NCBI RefSeq assembly: GCF_000242915.1
Contig: NZ_AFRZ01000001.1
Span: 1,550,001-1,614,000, forward strand
DNA: 64,000 bases
Direction of reading: 5' to 3'
DNA from: Sulfurimonas gotlandica GD1
GTDB lineage: Bacteria > Campylobacterota > Campylobacteria > Campylobacterales > Sulfurimonadaceae
A program made the position numbers and the translations under genes. Within the stretch, counting starts at the first letter, position 1. Every line of letters begins with the position of its first letter. Positions 9,868-18,015 of this stretch are shown piece by piece. The notes under the pieces were generated by a model that ran no database searches, was not told where the DNA came from, and saw nothing but the letters and a program-made list of their open reading frames with translations.

Positions 9868-10812
9868 ATGAAAAATAAAGAACCATTAATATTAGCAGTT
9901 GTAGTATTCTTTTCACTTGTAACTTATTATTTGGTTGAGCCTTACGCTCACCATGTAATGCACAAGCACGTAGAGAGTGAAAATTTTGCATATGCAGATT
10001 TACCGGCAATAACAAAAACTGGAAATGCAGCAAATGGTAAAGAGTTAGTGATGAATGCTGGTTGTGCTGGCTGTCACTCAATAGAAAAAGCTGGAATGCC
10101 TGCTCCAATGGACGCAGTTATGGCAGCACAAAGCTATGGTGTTAACCCACCTGATTTGAGTGATGCCGGTGCAATTTATGATGCTAAATTTTTAGCAGAT
10201 TTAATTAAAAACCCTGCACACGCTCTAAAAGTTGAGCACAAGTATGATGCTGCTCAAGGTAAAATGCACCCTATGGTTCCTTTTTATGGAATGGGTGGAG
10301 ATATGGACCAAGAAGTTGCTGATATGGTAGCTTACTTACAGTCTATTGCTATTAGCCCTGCTGATGTAACTCCAAAAATTGCATTCGAAAATGCTTGTGG
10401 TAGATGCCACTCTGTTAGTTATGAAAAATGGACACAGGTTGGTTCAAAACCAGCATTCAAACATAAAAAAGATGAGTTAGCATTTGATATTAAAGTATTA
10501 GAATATCAAGATTCACTTAAAGCATATATGGGTAAATTACCACCAGATTTAAGTATGTATATTCGTTCTCGTAATGAGCAGTTTATCAGTACTTTAATTG
10601 AAAATCCTCAAAATCACTTAGCTGGAACTGCTATGCCACGTGTTGGTGTAACTGCAGATACTGCAGATAAAGTTATTGAGTATATGAAAGATGCTGGTGA
10701 TACTAAGCGTCACGAAAGAGAATCAGTTGGTATGAATGTAATGATTTACATCGTTATTTTCGCTATCTTTGCACTTCTTTGGAAAAAACAAGTATGGAGA
10801 GACTTACACTAG
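9868..10812 (+). CDS. petC: dihaem cytochrome c subunit of the cytochrome bc complex
   Basis: Takes the place of cytochrome c1 in this phylum's bc complex. Two covalent haem sites are seen: C66-A-G-C-H70 and C177-G-R-C-H181, each in its own cytochrome c domain, with Met candidates in MVPFYGMGG and AMPRVG as sixth ligands. There is an N-terminal membrane anchor (7-24) and a second membrane helix at the C-terminus (about 290-306). The ATG has an ideal AGGAG six bases upstream. Last gene of the operon; followed by a series of hairpins and a strong terminator. Confidence 0.95.
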   Translation: MKNKEPLILAVVVFFSLVTYYLVEPYAHHVMHKHVESENFAYADLPAITKTGNAANGKELVMNAGCAGCHSIEKAGMPAPMDAVMAAQSYGVNPPDLSDAGAIYDAKFLADLIKNPAHALKVEHKYDAAQGKMHPMVPFYGMGGDMDQEVADMVAYLQSIAISPADVTPKIAFENACGRCHSVSYEKWTQVGSKPAFKHKKDELAFDIKVLEYQDSLKAYMGKLPPDLSMYIRSRNEQFISTLIENPQNHLAGTAMPRVGVTADTADKVIEYMKDAGDTKRHERESVGMNVMIYIVIFAIFALLWKKQVWRDLH

Positions 10813-10820
10813 TAAGTCCC

Positions 10821-10895
10821 GCAAAAGAGAGTAATCTCTTTTGCTCCGCTTTGACCGCTGAGGTCACTAAAGGGTGAAGCGAATGCTTCACTTTA
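10821..10895 (+). other. three consecutive RNA hairpins in the petC 3' untranslated region
   Basis: Directly after petC: a perfect 10-bp stem (10821-10830/10835-10844) closed by GTAA, a GNRA-type loop; a 5-bp stem (10852-10856/10862-10866); and a 7-bp stem (10874-10880/10885-10891) with loop GAAT. The base CGCTT at 10847-10851 could instead pair with AAGCG at 10877-10881, which would exclude the third stem, so two alternative folds are possible. None is followed by a T-run. Confidence 0.7.
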
Positions 10896-10899
10896 ATTT

Positions 10900-10935
10900 A
10901 AGGGCTGAGACTTTTTGTCTTAGCCCTTTTTTTTT
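10900..10935 (+). terminator. intrinsic terminator of petABC
   Basis: A 12-bp stem (10900-10911 with 10917-10928, one G-T wobble) with a five-T loop, followed by seven Ts. This is the clearest rho-independent terminator in the window. Confidence 0.9.
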
Positions 10936-11035
10936 GCAAAATTTTCTTAATCTTCTATATATTAATGTAAGCAATATGCCTTGCTTGTTTTAAACTTCTA
11001 GTTAGTGATGTATTAGTGGAAGATAATTATCTCTG

Positions 11036-11059
11036 GTTTCATCTCTTCTGAGATGAAAC
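11036..11059. repeat. perfect 10-bp hairpin, loop TTCT
   Basis: Inverted repeat GTTTCATCTC / GAGATGAAAC between petC and the RDD gene. No T-run on either side, so it is not a classical terminator; it looks like a REP-type palindrome or a structured RNA. The stretch 10936-11035 before it holds no gene that I can see. Confidence 0.65.
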
Positions 11060-11085
11060 ACATACCGAAGTAAATAAACATAATG

Positions 11086-11111
11086 CGTCACACCTCGGGA
11101 GAGGTGTGACG
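11086..11111. repeat. perfect 11-bp hairpin, loop GGGA
   Basis: CGTCACACCTC / GAGGTGTGACG with a GNRA-type loop (on the plus strand). Very stable, no T-run. Probably a REP-like intergenic palindrome or part of a folded transcript. Confidence 0.7.
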
Positions 11112-11164
11112 AGATTAGATAGACTTTTTGTTCACCCTCTCTTGAGGTGGAATCTATATAATCT
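11112..11164. repeat. long imperfect hairpin ending at the RDD gene stop
   Basis: Outer arms 11112-11123 and 11153-11164 pair over 12 bp with one mismatch, and an inner stem with one bulged C forms around CACCCTC / GAGGTG. It may act at the 3' end of the minus-strand RDD transcript. Confidence 0.5.
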
Positions 11165-11628
11165 TATTTCTTCTCAACTACAACAATAGTGCCGCATATC
11201 AAATCATGAAGAGCTTTTTTATCTTTTCTGTAAAATGGAAGAAGCAATCCTAAAAGAGTAGTAGCTGTAAATAAAAATGCTATAAATCTAAAAGATGCCT
11301 TGAAGAAACCTATATATTCTCCACTCTTATCATCTACAACTTTCATCTCATAAGCTTTTTTACCAGGAGTATGGCCAAATTTACTTAGTAGTAAAGCATA
11401 TATTACACCATATAGTGCAACACCTAGAAGTGGTGCTATCTCAGATGATTGAAAATCATCCTTACCATCCATTATCATGTAAGCCGTAACGTATAGTATT
11501 GGAGCATAAATCATAAACATATCTGTAATGAATGCTTTTACTCTATCTACATACCTTGCATATACATATTTTGGCTTGGATGCGTCAACAGCCTGTTTTT
11601 GGCGTTTTTTTATATTTCTGAATCTCAT
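11164..11628 (-). CDS. RDD family membrane protein
   Basis: A 154-residue protein of the RDD family (PF06271). Seen: the family start (RYVDRVKAFITD, about 26-37), the GHTPGKKAYEMKVVD motif in the middle, and the closing KALHDLICGTIVV motif. Three hydrophobic membrane segments (about 38-52, 66-82, 108-130). Function of the family is poorly known; some members relate to ion transport or membrane stress. It stands alone, convergent with petC and divergent from the porin. Confidence 0.9.
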   Translation of the reverse strand: MRFRNIKKRQKQAVDASKPKYVYARYVDRVKAFITDMFMIYAPILYVTAYMIMDGKDDFQSSEIAPLLGVALYGVIYALLLSKFGHTPGKKAYEMKVVDDKSGEYIGFFKASFRFIAFLFTATTLLGLLLPFYRKDKKALHDLICGTIVVVEKK

Positions 11629-11794
11629 GAGCTGATTATATCAAATTAATTCTTTGGCTTAAGTTTATAAGCTTTTATATAAGTTTTTCTACTAATTGTC
11701 TTCAAAATGCAAATAAACTGCTCTATAAGACCCCAAAAGTAAACAATTAGCTAATAAAAGCTATGGTTTAAACTTAATTTAAAAATTACCTCTG

Positions 11795-11800
11795 TACAAT
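11795..11800 (+). promoter_or_regulatory. possible -10 box (TACAAT) of the porin gene
   Basis: TACAAT about 30 bases before the leader hairpin. The rest of 11629-11829 is AT-rich and holds only short imperfect repeats; I see no gene in it. Confidence 0.3.
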
Positions 11801-11829
11801 ATGTAGTCTCAAAATGTATCACACAATGA

Positions 11830-11874
11830 GAAGTGATAGTGGAATAACAGATGCTGTTACTCTGCTATCACTTC
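11830..11874 (+). promoter_or_regulatory. 21-bp stem-loop in the porin mRNA leader
   Basis: Arms 11830-11850 and 11854-11874 pair at 20 of 21 positions (two G-T wobbles, one A-C mismatch) around a 3-base loop. It sits 39 bases before the porin ATG and is not followed by Ts. A 5' stem of this kind is known to stabilise ompA-type mRNAs; that role here is inference. Confidence 0.7.
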
Positions 11875-11913
11875 AATAAGGTGATAACATTTAAAAAAAA
11901 CAGGAGAATTAGA

Positions 11914-13200
11914 ATGAAAAAAACAATGGTTTCTTTAGCGGCAGCGTCGTTAATCGTTACATCTGCAATGGCAGCTGACAAAGGTATTGATATCGTAACA
12001 ACTGGTCAAGCAGTGGTTTACTATGAAACTCACCAATCAAATGGTACAAATGATAATATTCCAGCAACTGGTGATACTAAATTATTTGATCAACAAAGTT
12101 CAAATGCAAATGTTGGTGTTCAGTTAAACTTAGATGCTGATCTTAAAAACAACTTTACTTTTGGTTCTCAACTTACATACTTAGGTACTATGGGTTTAGA
12201 AAAAAATCTTGTTGGTGCTGTTAAGCAGGGTGGTGGTGTTACAACTACTTCAGATGCACGTGACCAAATAGCATTAACAAAAATCTTTGTTGCTAAAAAA
12301 ATTGGAAATACAACAGTTAAATTAGGTCGTCAAGAGCTTCCTAAATCACTTTCTCCATTTGCTTTCTCGGAAGGTTGGAATGTATTTAAAAATACTTTTG
12401 ATGCAGCATTATTAGTAAACACTGATATTCCAGATACTACTGTAGTTGGTGCATACGTTGGTGGTGGTAATTCAAGTACTAACATTCAAAATCTTACTGA
12501 CCTTGAGGGTGGAGCGGTTGATGGTACTGCTTATATGCTAACTGTAGCTAATAAGTCGATTCCTATGACTGCTATAACTCTTACATACTATAACTTAGCA
12601 AATGTAACTGCATTTACTGCTGGTGAAAATGGTTTAGCTGCTTATTGGGCTGATGCGAAAGTAGCTGGTAAAGATTTACCAATGGGACTTAAAATAGGTC
12701 TTCAAGGTGGTATGATGAGTCCAGAAGATAGCGCTTGGGCTTCAACTACAGCACTTGGTGCAGAAGTTTCTTTAGCTCCAATTGACGCATTAACTGTTGC
12801 TTTAGCATATACATCAGTTGATGGTGATGATAATAAAGCTGAAATGGCTATCAAAAATACTGGTGGTATCAAAACTCCTTTATATACTCAAATGGTATAT
12901 AATCAAGATGCTATTAAAGTAGATGCAAATACTTTTATGGTTAAAGGTGTTTACAACACTGGTGATTATGGTAAAATTATTGCTCAGTATGCTGGCACAA
13001 CTGCTGGTAAATCTAATGCTATGAACACTGGTCGTGATACTACTGGTACTGATTACGGTGAATTTGATTTAATCTATAAAATCAAAGCTAGTGGCGTTCA
13101 ATACTTCGCAGCTTACGTTAACCGTTCTTGGTCAACAGCAAATGCTGCAACAATGGATAACGATAATATAGTTCGTCTTTGGGCTCGTTTAAATTTCTAA
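11914..13200 (+). CDS. outer-membrane porin, Campylobacterota type
   Basis: A 428-residue beta-barrel with a clear signal peptide (MKKTMVSLAAASLIVTSAMA) and a C-terminal phenylalanine (RLWARLNF), the usual signal for outer-membrane assembly. The body alternates short amphipathic strands with Gly/Asn/Asp-rich loops and contains KLGRQELPKSLSPF, typical of OprD/MOMP-like porins of this phylum. I chose ATG 11914, preceded by AGGAG, over an in-frame ATG at 11851 that falls in the loop of the leader hairpin and would block the signal peptide. Codon use is regular and the leader is structured, suggesting high expression. Substrate cannot be read. Confidence 0.9.
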   Translation: MKKTMVSLAAASLIVTSAMAADKGIDIVTTGQAVVYYETHQSNGTNDNIPATGDTKLFDQQSSNANVGVQLNLDADLKNNFTFGSQLTYLGTMGLEKNLVGAVKQGGGVTTTSDARDQIALTKIFVAKKIGNTTVKLGRQELPKSLSPFAFSEGWNVFKNTFDAALLVNTDIPDTTVVGAYVGGGNSSTNIQNLTDLEGGAVDGTAYMLTVANKSIPMTAITLTYYNLANVTAFTAGENGLAAYWADAKVAGKDLPMGLKIGLQGGMMSPEDSAWASTTALGAEVSLAPIDALTVALAYTSVDGDDNKAEMAIKNTGGIKTPLYTQMVYNQDAIKVDANTFMVKGVYNTGDYGKIIAQYAGTTAGKSNAMNTGRDTTGTDYGEFDLIYKIKASGVQYFAAYVNRSWSTANAATMDNDNIVRLWARLNF

Positions 13201-13248
13201 TAAGTATTTAGCTTATAAGAAAGACGACACGTCGTAGAACAAAACCTC

Positions 13249-13272
13249 ATTCCCACGCCTATGCGTGGGAAT
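13249..13272. repeat. REP-like palindrome, 10-bp stem
   Basis: ATTCCCACGC - CTAT - GCGTGGGAAT. The core TTCCCACGC/GCGTGGGAA matches, from memory, a palindrome found many times in intergenic DNA of several proteobacteria. No T-run follows. It sits between the porin and the lipoprotein gene. A smaller inverted repeat, ACGAC/GTCGT, lies at about 13223-13235. Confidence 0.7.
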
Positions 13273-13308
13273 ACTTCTGATATTAATTTTAATCCAAAAA
13301 CTTTATGA

Positions 13309-13314
13309 TATAAT
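13309..13314 (+). promoter_or_regulatory. candidate -10 box (TATAAT) of the lipoprotein gene
   Basis: TATAAT preceded by TGA, 28 bases before the ATG, with a purine-rich ribosome site (AGAGAGAG) between. Confidence 0.55.
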
Positions 13315-13342
13315 CTCTATAATTTAAAAGAGAGAGAACTCC

Positions 13343-14023
13343 ATGAAAATAATCCAAATACTTCTTTTATCAGCAACTTTACTTCTTGTAACAGCATGCG
13401 GAAATAGAACACCATTTAAAAAACAAGAACCACTTGAGAATGCAGCTTTAGTCTATATCTATGCACTTGACAATGTTAGTTCAAGTGAATCTAGTACAGC
13501 AAGTGATTACAACATACGTATAAATAATAAACCTTACATGGAACGCATTAAACAAGGTGAATATATTGTGTTAAATTTAAAGCCACAAGCTATGACAATT
13601 TCGGCTACAAAAAAACAAGTAGAAGAGAAAGTACTAACGCTGGACTTTAAAACTGGGCATATATACTATCTTAAAATTAAAGATGACCTTGATAATGGTG
13701 CATTTGAATTTCAACAAGTAAATAATTCTATTGGTTCAAAAGAGATAATAAAAACTGGGCTTGCAGGTTCATCTGAAGAATCACAAGAAAATATAATCAC
13801 AGAGTTTGTAAATCCTAAAGAGACGGAATCTGTTGAAGTAAAGGCAGTAGTAGCTCCAGTTGTAGCTCCTATTGCTATTCCACAAGCTTCTACACCAGCT
13901 CAGAGCCTGAGTGCGCCTATGTCAAAAACTGATGAGATTATGAAAGCTTATGGTTTAAAAGAGAAAGGTATCATTAGTGATGAAGAGTTCAAGGCTCTGA
14001 AAACTAATATACTAAACAAGTAA
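13343..14023 (+). CDS. DUF2846 lipoprotein with C-terminal SHOCT domain
   Basis: A 226-residue lipoprotein: signal peptide with lipobox LVTAC (lipidated C19), a DUF2846-like beta domain (about 33-125, with ALVYIYAL and the ING-like INNKPY), a Pro/Ala/Val-rich linker (about 160-195), and a C-terminal SHOCT motif (about 200-226, [15 protein letters not shown]). SHOCT is a short oligomerisation or binding module. The combination is known but its role is not. No operon partner upstream; moaA starts five bases after the stop, so they may be cotranscribed. Confidence 0.85.
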   Translation: MKIIQILLLSATLLLVTACGNRTPFKKQEPLENAALVYIYALDNVSSSESSTASDYNIRINNKPYMERIKQGEYIVLNLKPQAMTISATKKQVEEKVLTLDFKTGHIYYLKIKDDLDNGAFEFQQVNNSIGSKEIIKTGLAGSSEESQENIITEFVNPKETESVEVKAVVAPVVAPIAIPQASTPAQSLSAPMSKTDEIMKAYGLKEKGIISDEEFKALKTNILNK

Positions 14024-14028
14024 ACAGT

Positions 14029-14994
14029 ATGCTAATTGACAGTTATGACAGAGTAGTTGACTATCTAAGAGTTTCAGTGACAGAACGCTGTAATTTTAGA
14101 TGTCAATACTGTATGCCTGAGAAGCCTTTTTCTTGGGTTCCAAAAGAAAATCTACTCAGCTTTGAAGAACTTTTTGAGTTTATGAAAATTGCCATGGATG
14201 AGGGTGTAAATAAAATCCGTATTACCGGCGGTGAACCACTTCTCAGAGAAGATCTAGATAAATTTATAAAAATGATCTATGACTATAAAAATGATGTAGA
14301 TCTTGCAATGACTACAAATGCATTTCTTTTAAAAGGTACTGCACGGAGGTTAAAAGATGCTGGACTAAAGCGTATCAATGTAAGTATTGATACTCTCAAA
14401 CCTGAAGTAGCGCAGCAAATTGCACAAAAAGATGTTTTAAAGAATGTACTTGAAGGTGTTGATGAAGCCTTAAGAGTTGGACTTAAAGTTAAAGTTAACA
14501 TGGTTCCAATGAAGAGCGTAAATGCGGATGAAATTATAGACGTTTTAGAGTATTGTAAAGAACGTAATATGAGCATTCGTTTTATTGAATATATGGAAAA
14601 CTCTTTTGCATCTAAAGATATAAAGGGCCTTAAATCAAATGAGCTTTTAGAAATCATAAGTGCAAAGTATGAGTTTAGCGATGATGGTTTTGATGGCTCT
14701 TCACCTTCTCATTACTACACTATGAAAGATGGCTACAGATTTGGAATAATTGAACCGTATGAAGATGATTTCTGTAAGAAATGTAATCGCATAAGGCTTA
14801 CTGCAGAGGGTAATCTTATCCCATGTCTTTATTTTGATGAAGCTATGAGTATATCTAAAGCCATTAAAGCTGGTGATATTAAAGCTGCTGCAGAGGTGCT
14901 TAGGGAAGTTGTTAGAACTAAGCCTGAGAAGAACAGATGGGGTGGAGAAGATGGTGAAGTCTCATCTCGAGCCTTTTATGAAACTGGTGGATGA
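14029..14994 (+). CDS. moaA: GTP 3',8-cyclase MoaA
   Basis: Radical-SAM enzyme for the first step of molybdopterin synthesis, making 3',8-cyclo-7,8-dihydro-GTP. Seen: N-terminal cluster C21-C25-C28 (CNFRCQYC), the GGEPLLR motif, a C-terminal cluster C249, C252, C266, and the essential C-terminal Gly-Gly. Length 321 is typical. Molybdopterin is needed by the formate-dehydrogenase-like protein 10 kb downstream. It is followed at once by queE and queD, the order I recall from C. jejuni. Confidence 0.97.
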   Translation: MLIDSYDRVVDYLRVSVTERCNFRCQYCMPEKPFSWVPKENLLSFEELFEFMKIAMDEGVNKIRITGGEPLLREDLDKFIKMIYDYKNDVDLAMTTNAFLLKGTARRLKDAGLKRINVSIDTLKPEVAQQIAQKDVLKNVLEGVDEALRVGLKVKVNMVPMKSVNADEIIDVLEYCKERNMSIRFIEYMENSFASKDIKGLKSNELLEIISAKYEFSDDGFDGSSPSHYYTMKDGYRFGIIEPYEDDFCKKCNRIRLTAEGNLIPCLYFDEAMSISKAIKAGDIKAAAEVLREVVRTKPEKNRWGGEDGEVSSRAFYETGG

Positions 14995-14997
14995 TAG

Positions 14998-15759
14998 TTG
15001 CTATATCTTGTAGAACATTTCTATAGTATTCAAGGTGAAGGTCGTTATACAGGTGTACCTTCTCTTTTCTTTCGTTTTGGTGGCTGTAACATGAAGTGCG
15101 AAGGTTTTGGATGTGAAGAAGAAGCATCTGATGGAACCAAAGTACTTGGATGCGACACTGTTTATGCAGTAAACAAAGAGCATTTCTCTTTTAACTGGAG
15201 CCCTATACAAAAGACTCAAGAGCTTCTTAACGTCTTGGATCTTTACGAACTGCCGCAAAGACCTGTAGACATAGTCTTAACTGGTGGTGAACCACTAATA
15301 TATGCGAATGAAGGTATATTTGTAGAGTTCCTTGAAAAACTTCATGAAGAGGGTCATAAAATTACTTTTGAGACAAATGGCTCAATAGCAGTAGATTTTG
15401 AAAAATATCCAATTTATAAAGAGTGTATATTTGCTCTTTCTGTTAAGCTTTCAAACTCAAAAGAGCCTTTTAGAAAAAGAGTTAACGGTGATGTTATTTA
15501 TTCTATTGCTTCAAATGCGAAAGAGGCTTTTTTTAAATTCTCAATAGATGCTGACTCGATTAATCTAGGTCTTGATGAGGAAATATTTAACATAACTCTA
15601 CACTCTCCAAGAACGCAAGTTTATTGCATGCCACTTGGCGGGAACAAAGCTGAAGTAGAGGCTAATACAGAACCATTAATAGAATTTTGTAAAGCTAAAG
15701 GTTATAATTTTTCTGATAGACTTCACATAAGAATTTGGGATCAGAACAAGGGAGTTTAA
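14998..15759 (+). CDS. queE: 7-carboxy-7-deazaguanine synthase QueE
   Basis: Radical-SAM enzyme of queuosine/deazapurine synthesis, acting on the product of QueD. Seen: YSIQGEGRYTGVPSLFFRFGGC at the N-terminus with cluster cysteines C30, C34, C39 in a non-standard spacing typical of this family, and LTGGEPL for SAM binding. Length 253. The start is TTG 14998, three bases after the moaA stop; no ATG or GTG gives a family-like N-terminus. queD follows by 3 bp. Confidence 0.93.
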   Translation: MLYLVEHFYSIQGEGRYTGVPSLFFRFGGCNMKCEGFGCEEEASDGTKVLGCDTVYAVNKEHFSFNWSPIQKTQELLNVLDLYELPQRPVDIVLTGGEPLIYANEGIFVEFLEKLHEEGHKITFETNGSIAVDFEKYPIYKECIFALSVKLSNSKEPFRKRVNGDVIYSIASNAKEAFFKFSIDADSINLGLDEEIFNITLHSPRTQVYCMPLGGNKAEVEANTEPLIEFCKAKGYNFSDRLHIRIWDQNKGV

Positions 15760-15762
15760 ATC

Positions 15763-16344
15763 ATGATAATAAGAAAACTTTTTAAATTTGAAAATGCTCA
15801 TATTGTTCGTGGATGTTCTACTGTAAAATGTAGAAGTTCTCTGCATGGACATTCATACAAAGTTGAGCTGCTTTTTGAATCTAACTTCTTGGATAATGGT
15901 CAAATGGTTTATGACTTTGGACTAATGAAACAAAATATGAAAGCCTTAGTTGAGAGTTTTGATCATGGAGTTACTGTTTGGAGTGGAGATAGCTGGGAAT
16001 ACTTAGACAGTATGAAAAAACATTCCGATAGATGGGTAGAACTTCCAGTTTCTCCATCGTGTGAGCAGTTTTCACGTGTTATATTTGTTATGATAGACAG
16101 ACTCTTACAACTTACAAACAGTGTTAACGGCGAAAGAGAAGTAAAACTAAACAGTGTTATAGTTCATGAAACTGATACAGGTTATGCGCAAGCCTTTAGT
16201 TATGATGCTTATTCAAAAGATATGGGTTATATAGAGCTAGATTCTATAATCTTTTCTGATGAAGTTAAAAATAGTTGGCCTGATTGTGAGTTATGGGAGA
16301 GAGCTAAAAGAGGAGATAGTTTTATAAATCCTACAAGTGTTTAG
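15763..16344 (+). CDS. queD: 6-carboxy-5,6,7,8-tetrahydropterin synthase QueD
   Basis: Zinc enzyme converting dihydroneopterin triphosphate to 6-carboxytetrahydropterin for queuosine. Zinc ligands H13, H28 and H30 (HGHSYKV), likely catalytic C23, and ETDTGYA near the C-terminal part are seen. At 193 residues it is longer than the 120-residue E. coli enzyme, as in Campylobacter; the extra length lies in a central insertion around SGDSWEYLDS and at the C-terminus. Convergent with moeA, 8 bp apart. Confidence 0.92.
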   Translation: MIIRKLFKFENAHIVRGCSTVKCRSSLHGHSYKVELLFESNFLDNGQMVYDFGLMKQNMKALVESFDHGVTVWSGDSWEYLDSMKKHSDRWVELPVSPSCEQFSRVIFVMIDRLLQLTNSVNGEREVKLNSVIVHETDTGYAQAFSYDAYSKDMGYIELDSIIFSDEVKNSWPDCELWERAKRGDSFINPTSV

Positions 16345-16352
16345 CAGCTGCT

Positions 16353-17567
16353 TTAACAGCTTACTAAATTCATCTCTTTTTCGTTAGTAAAGCAAAATCT
16401 AATAGGCATAACTTTTACGATATCTCCAGATGCTATAAACTCAACACCTTCATTTACCATGATATAAGAGTTTGAAGATGCAAGTGGAGAAACCATCCCC
16501 GGTGCGAACTTCTTACACGGTTCAAAACAACTTCCATCAAAACTTCCAGGAACTAAAGTAATACGACCTTTTTTTAGTCTGTAATCGTTCTTCATCTTTG
16601 TTTCAATGGGATTGATAAATTTTTCATTGATACCACTTAGTGCTAATATTATATTTTGTCCAAATAGTTCAAAGTTTAGCGCTGCTGCCATAGGATTGCC
16701 AGGAAGATTCAGAACCAGTGTATTATTGATTCTTCCAAAAGTTGTTGGTTTACCTGGTTTTATCTCAACCTTATCAAAATAAGTCTCCATACCAAATGCG
16801 CCAAATGCTTCTTTTGTAAAGTCAGCATCTCCAACACTTACCCCGCCGGATGTAATAATAAGGTCACTATTCAATGCACTTTTTACGTGCGCTTTTAAAT
16901 CTTCTAAAGTGTCTTGTGCAGTACCGATGAAATCAACCTCGCATCCAAGCTCTTGAGCACGCGAGAGCAGGGTAGGAGTGTTTGTGTTGTATAGCTGATA
17001 AGCTTCTACATTTTCAAAGTGCATTTTAAGTTCACTTCCAGATGCAAAGAGTGCAACGTGAGGCCTTTTATAAACTTTTATATGACTAATACCCTGAGAT
17101 GCAAGAAGAGTTATTTGGTGAGCTTGCAGTTTTTGTCCACTCTTTAAAAGAGGCTCACCTTTTTTGATATCTTCACCACATAGACGAATATGTCTTCCAT
17201 CTGACAAATTATTAGGTAGGGTTACTCCATTGTAACATTCAGTTGTATCTTCAACCGGAACAATGCATTCACAACCATCAGGGATTTTAGCTCCTGTCAT
17301 TATTTTGATACCATTTCCTGAAGTAAGAACTTCATCAGAATTATCTCCGGCAAAGATAGTATGAGTTACTTTTACACAATTATCAGCATCTGCAACTTTT
17401 ACAGCATAACCATCCATAGCAGAGTTGTCATATGGTGGTAGATTGTGTGTAGCAATTATATCTTCGGCTAGTATTGAGCTTAAAGCTTGCTCGATTGGTA
17501 AAATTTTTAATGATTTTTTTCTAGTGTGTTTGTGTATTAATTCTAGTGCTTCAAGTATTGTAACTGC
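16353..17567 (-). CDS. moeA: molybdopterin molybdenumtransferase MoeA
   Basis: Inserts molybdate into adenylylated molybdopterin. Seen: PPYDNSAMDGYAV near the N-terminus, MTGAKIPDGCECIVPVE, the nucleotide-binding ITSGGVSVGDADFTKE motif, and PGKPTTFGR followed by LPGNPMAA. I start it at ATG 17567 (MAVTILEA, 404 aa), because a purine-rich ribosome site precedes it and the family has about 40 residues before the PPYDNSAMDG motif; a longer frame to 17609 would overlap the divergent gene's start. With moaA it shows molybdenum-cofactor synthesis is served locally. Confidence 0.94.
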   Translation of the reverse strand, partial: AVTILEALELIHKHTRKKSLKILPIEQALSSILAEDIIATHNLPPYDNSAMDGYAVKVADADNCVKVTHTIFAGDNSDEVLTSGNGIKIMTGAKIPDGCECIVPVEDTTECYNGVTLPNNLSDGRHIRLCGEDIKKGEPLLKSGQKLQAHQITLLASQGISHIKVYKRPHVALFASGSELKMHFENVEAYQLYNTNTPTLLSRAQELGCEVDFIGTAQDTLEDLKAHVKSALNSDLIITSGGVSVGDADFTKEAFGAFGMETYFDKVEIKPGKPTTFGRINNTLVLNLPGNPMAAALNFELFGQNIILALSGINEKFINPIETKMKNDYRLKKGRITLVPGSFDGSCFEPCKKFAPGMVSPLASSNSYIMVNEGVEFIASGDIVKVMPIRFCFTNEKEMNLVSC

Positions 17568-17607
17568 CATGTCTCTTCTTTTATTTAATTTATTGTAATA
17601 TTTCAGC

Positions 17608-18015
17608 ATGAATGAAATGTATGATATGAGTATTGTAACACATAACTATGGTGTTATTGGAATTTTAGGAACGATTTTTGTCAATATATTAATGCTTGTC
17701 AGAGCAAAAGATATTACAAAATATACAAGATCTATGAGCCTTTTTATGCCTATAGTTATGACAGTAATTGGCACAGTTATATTTACTGGAATCGTAATGA
17801 TGGCAGCTAAGCATCTAGAGTTTACAATAGAAAATATTCTAATGATAATGTTTGCTACAGCATTAATAATTTTAGAAAATATAAGATCAAAAAAATTACA
17901 ACAATTAGATAAAAGCCAAGAAAATGTCTTTAGCAACTACAAGTCTGAAGCATATAAAATATTTAAGATAGAAGTTTTAATGGTTCTTGCTATATCTACA
18001 TGGATGTGGATTTGA
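17608..18015 (+). CDS. small four-helix membrane protein, unknown function
   Basis: A 135-residue inner-membrane protein with four predicted helices (about 15-33, 46-66, 76-90, 119-135) and a basic cytoplasmic loop (residues 93-118). No catalytic motif. Its 3' end overlaps rsmE by 16 bp, so it is coupled to the rRNA methyltransferase gene. I do not recognise the family beyond its looking like a Campylobacterota-specific membrane protein. The start region is divergent from moeA. Confidence 0.75.
   Translation: MNEMYDMSIVTHNYGVIGILGTIFVNILMLVRAKDITKYTRSMSLFMPIVMTVIGTVIFTGIVMMAAKHLEFTIENILMIMFATALIILENIRSKKLQQLDKSQENVFSNYKSEAYKIFKIEVLMVLAISTWMWI

Noticed and set aside
9560-10108. Long open frame on the minus strand across petB/petC
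   Set aside because: It is antisense to two certain genes, has no domain or ribosome site, and is explained by their codon pattern.
10821-11164. CRISPR array
   Set aside because: The repeats are different palindromes, not equal direct repeats with spacers, and no cas gene is present.
11851-11913. Longer porin N-terminus from an upstream in-frame ATG
   Set aside because: That ATG is in the loop of the 21-bp leader hairpin and would place 21 non-signal residues before a perfect signal peptide; AGGAG precedes ATG 11914.
14283-15258. Minus-strand open frames across moaA and queE
   Set aside because: No start signals or family features; both plus-strand genes are certain.
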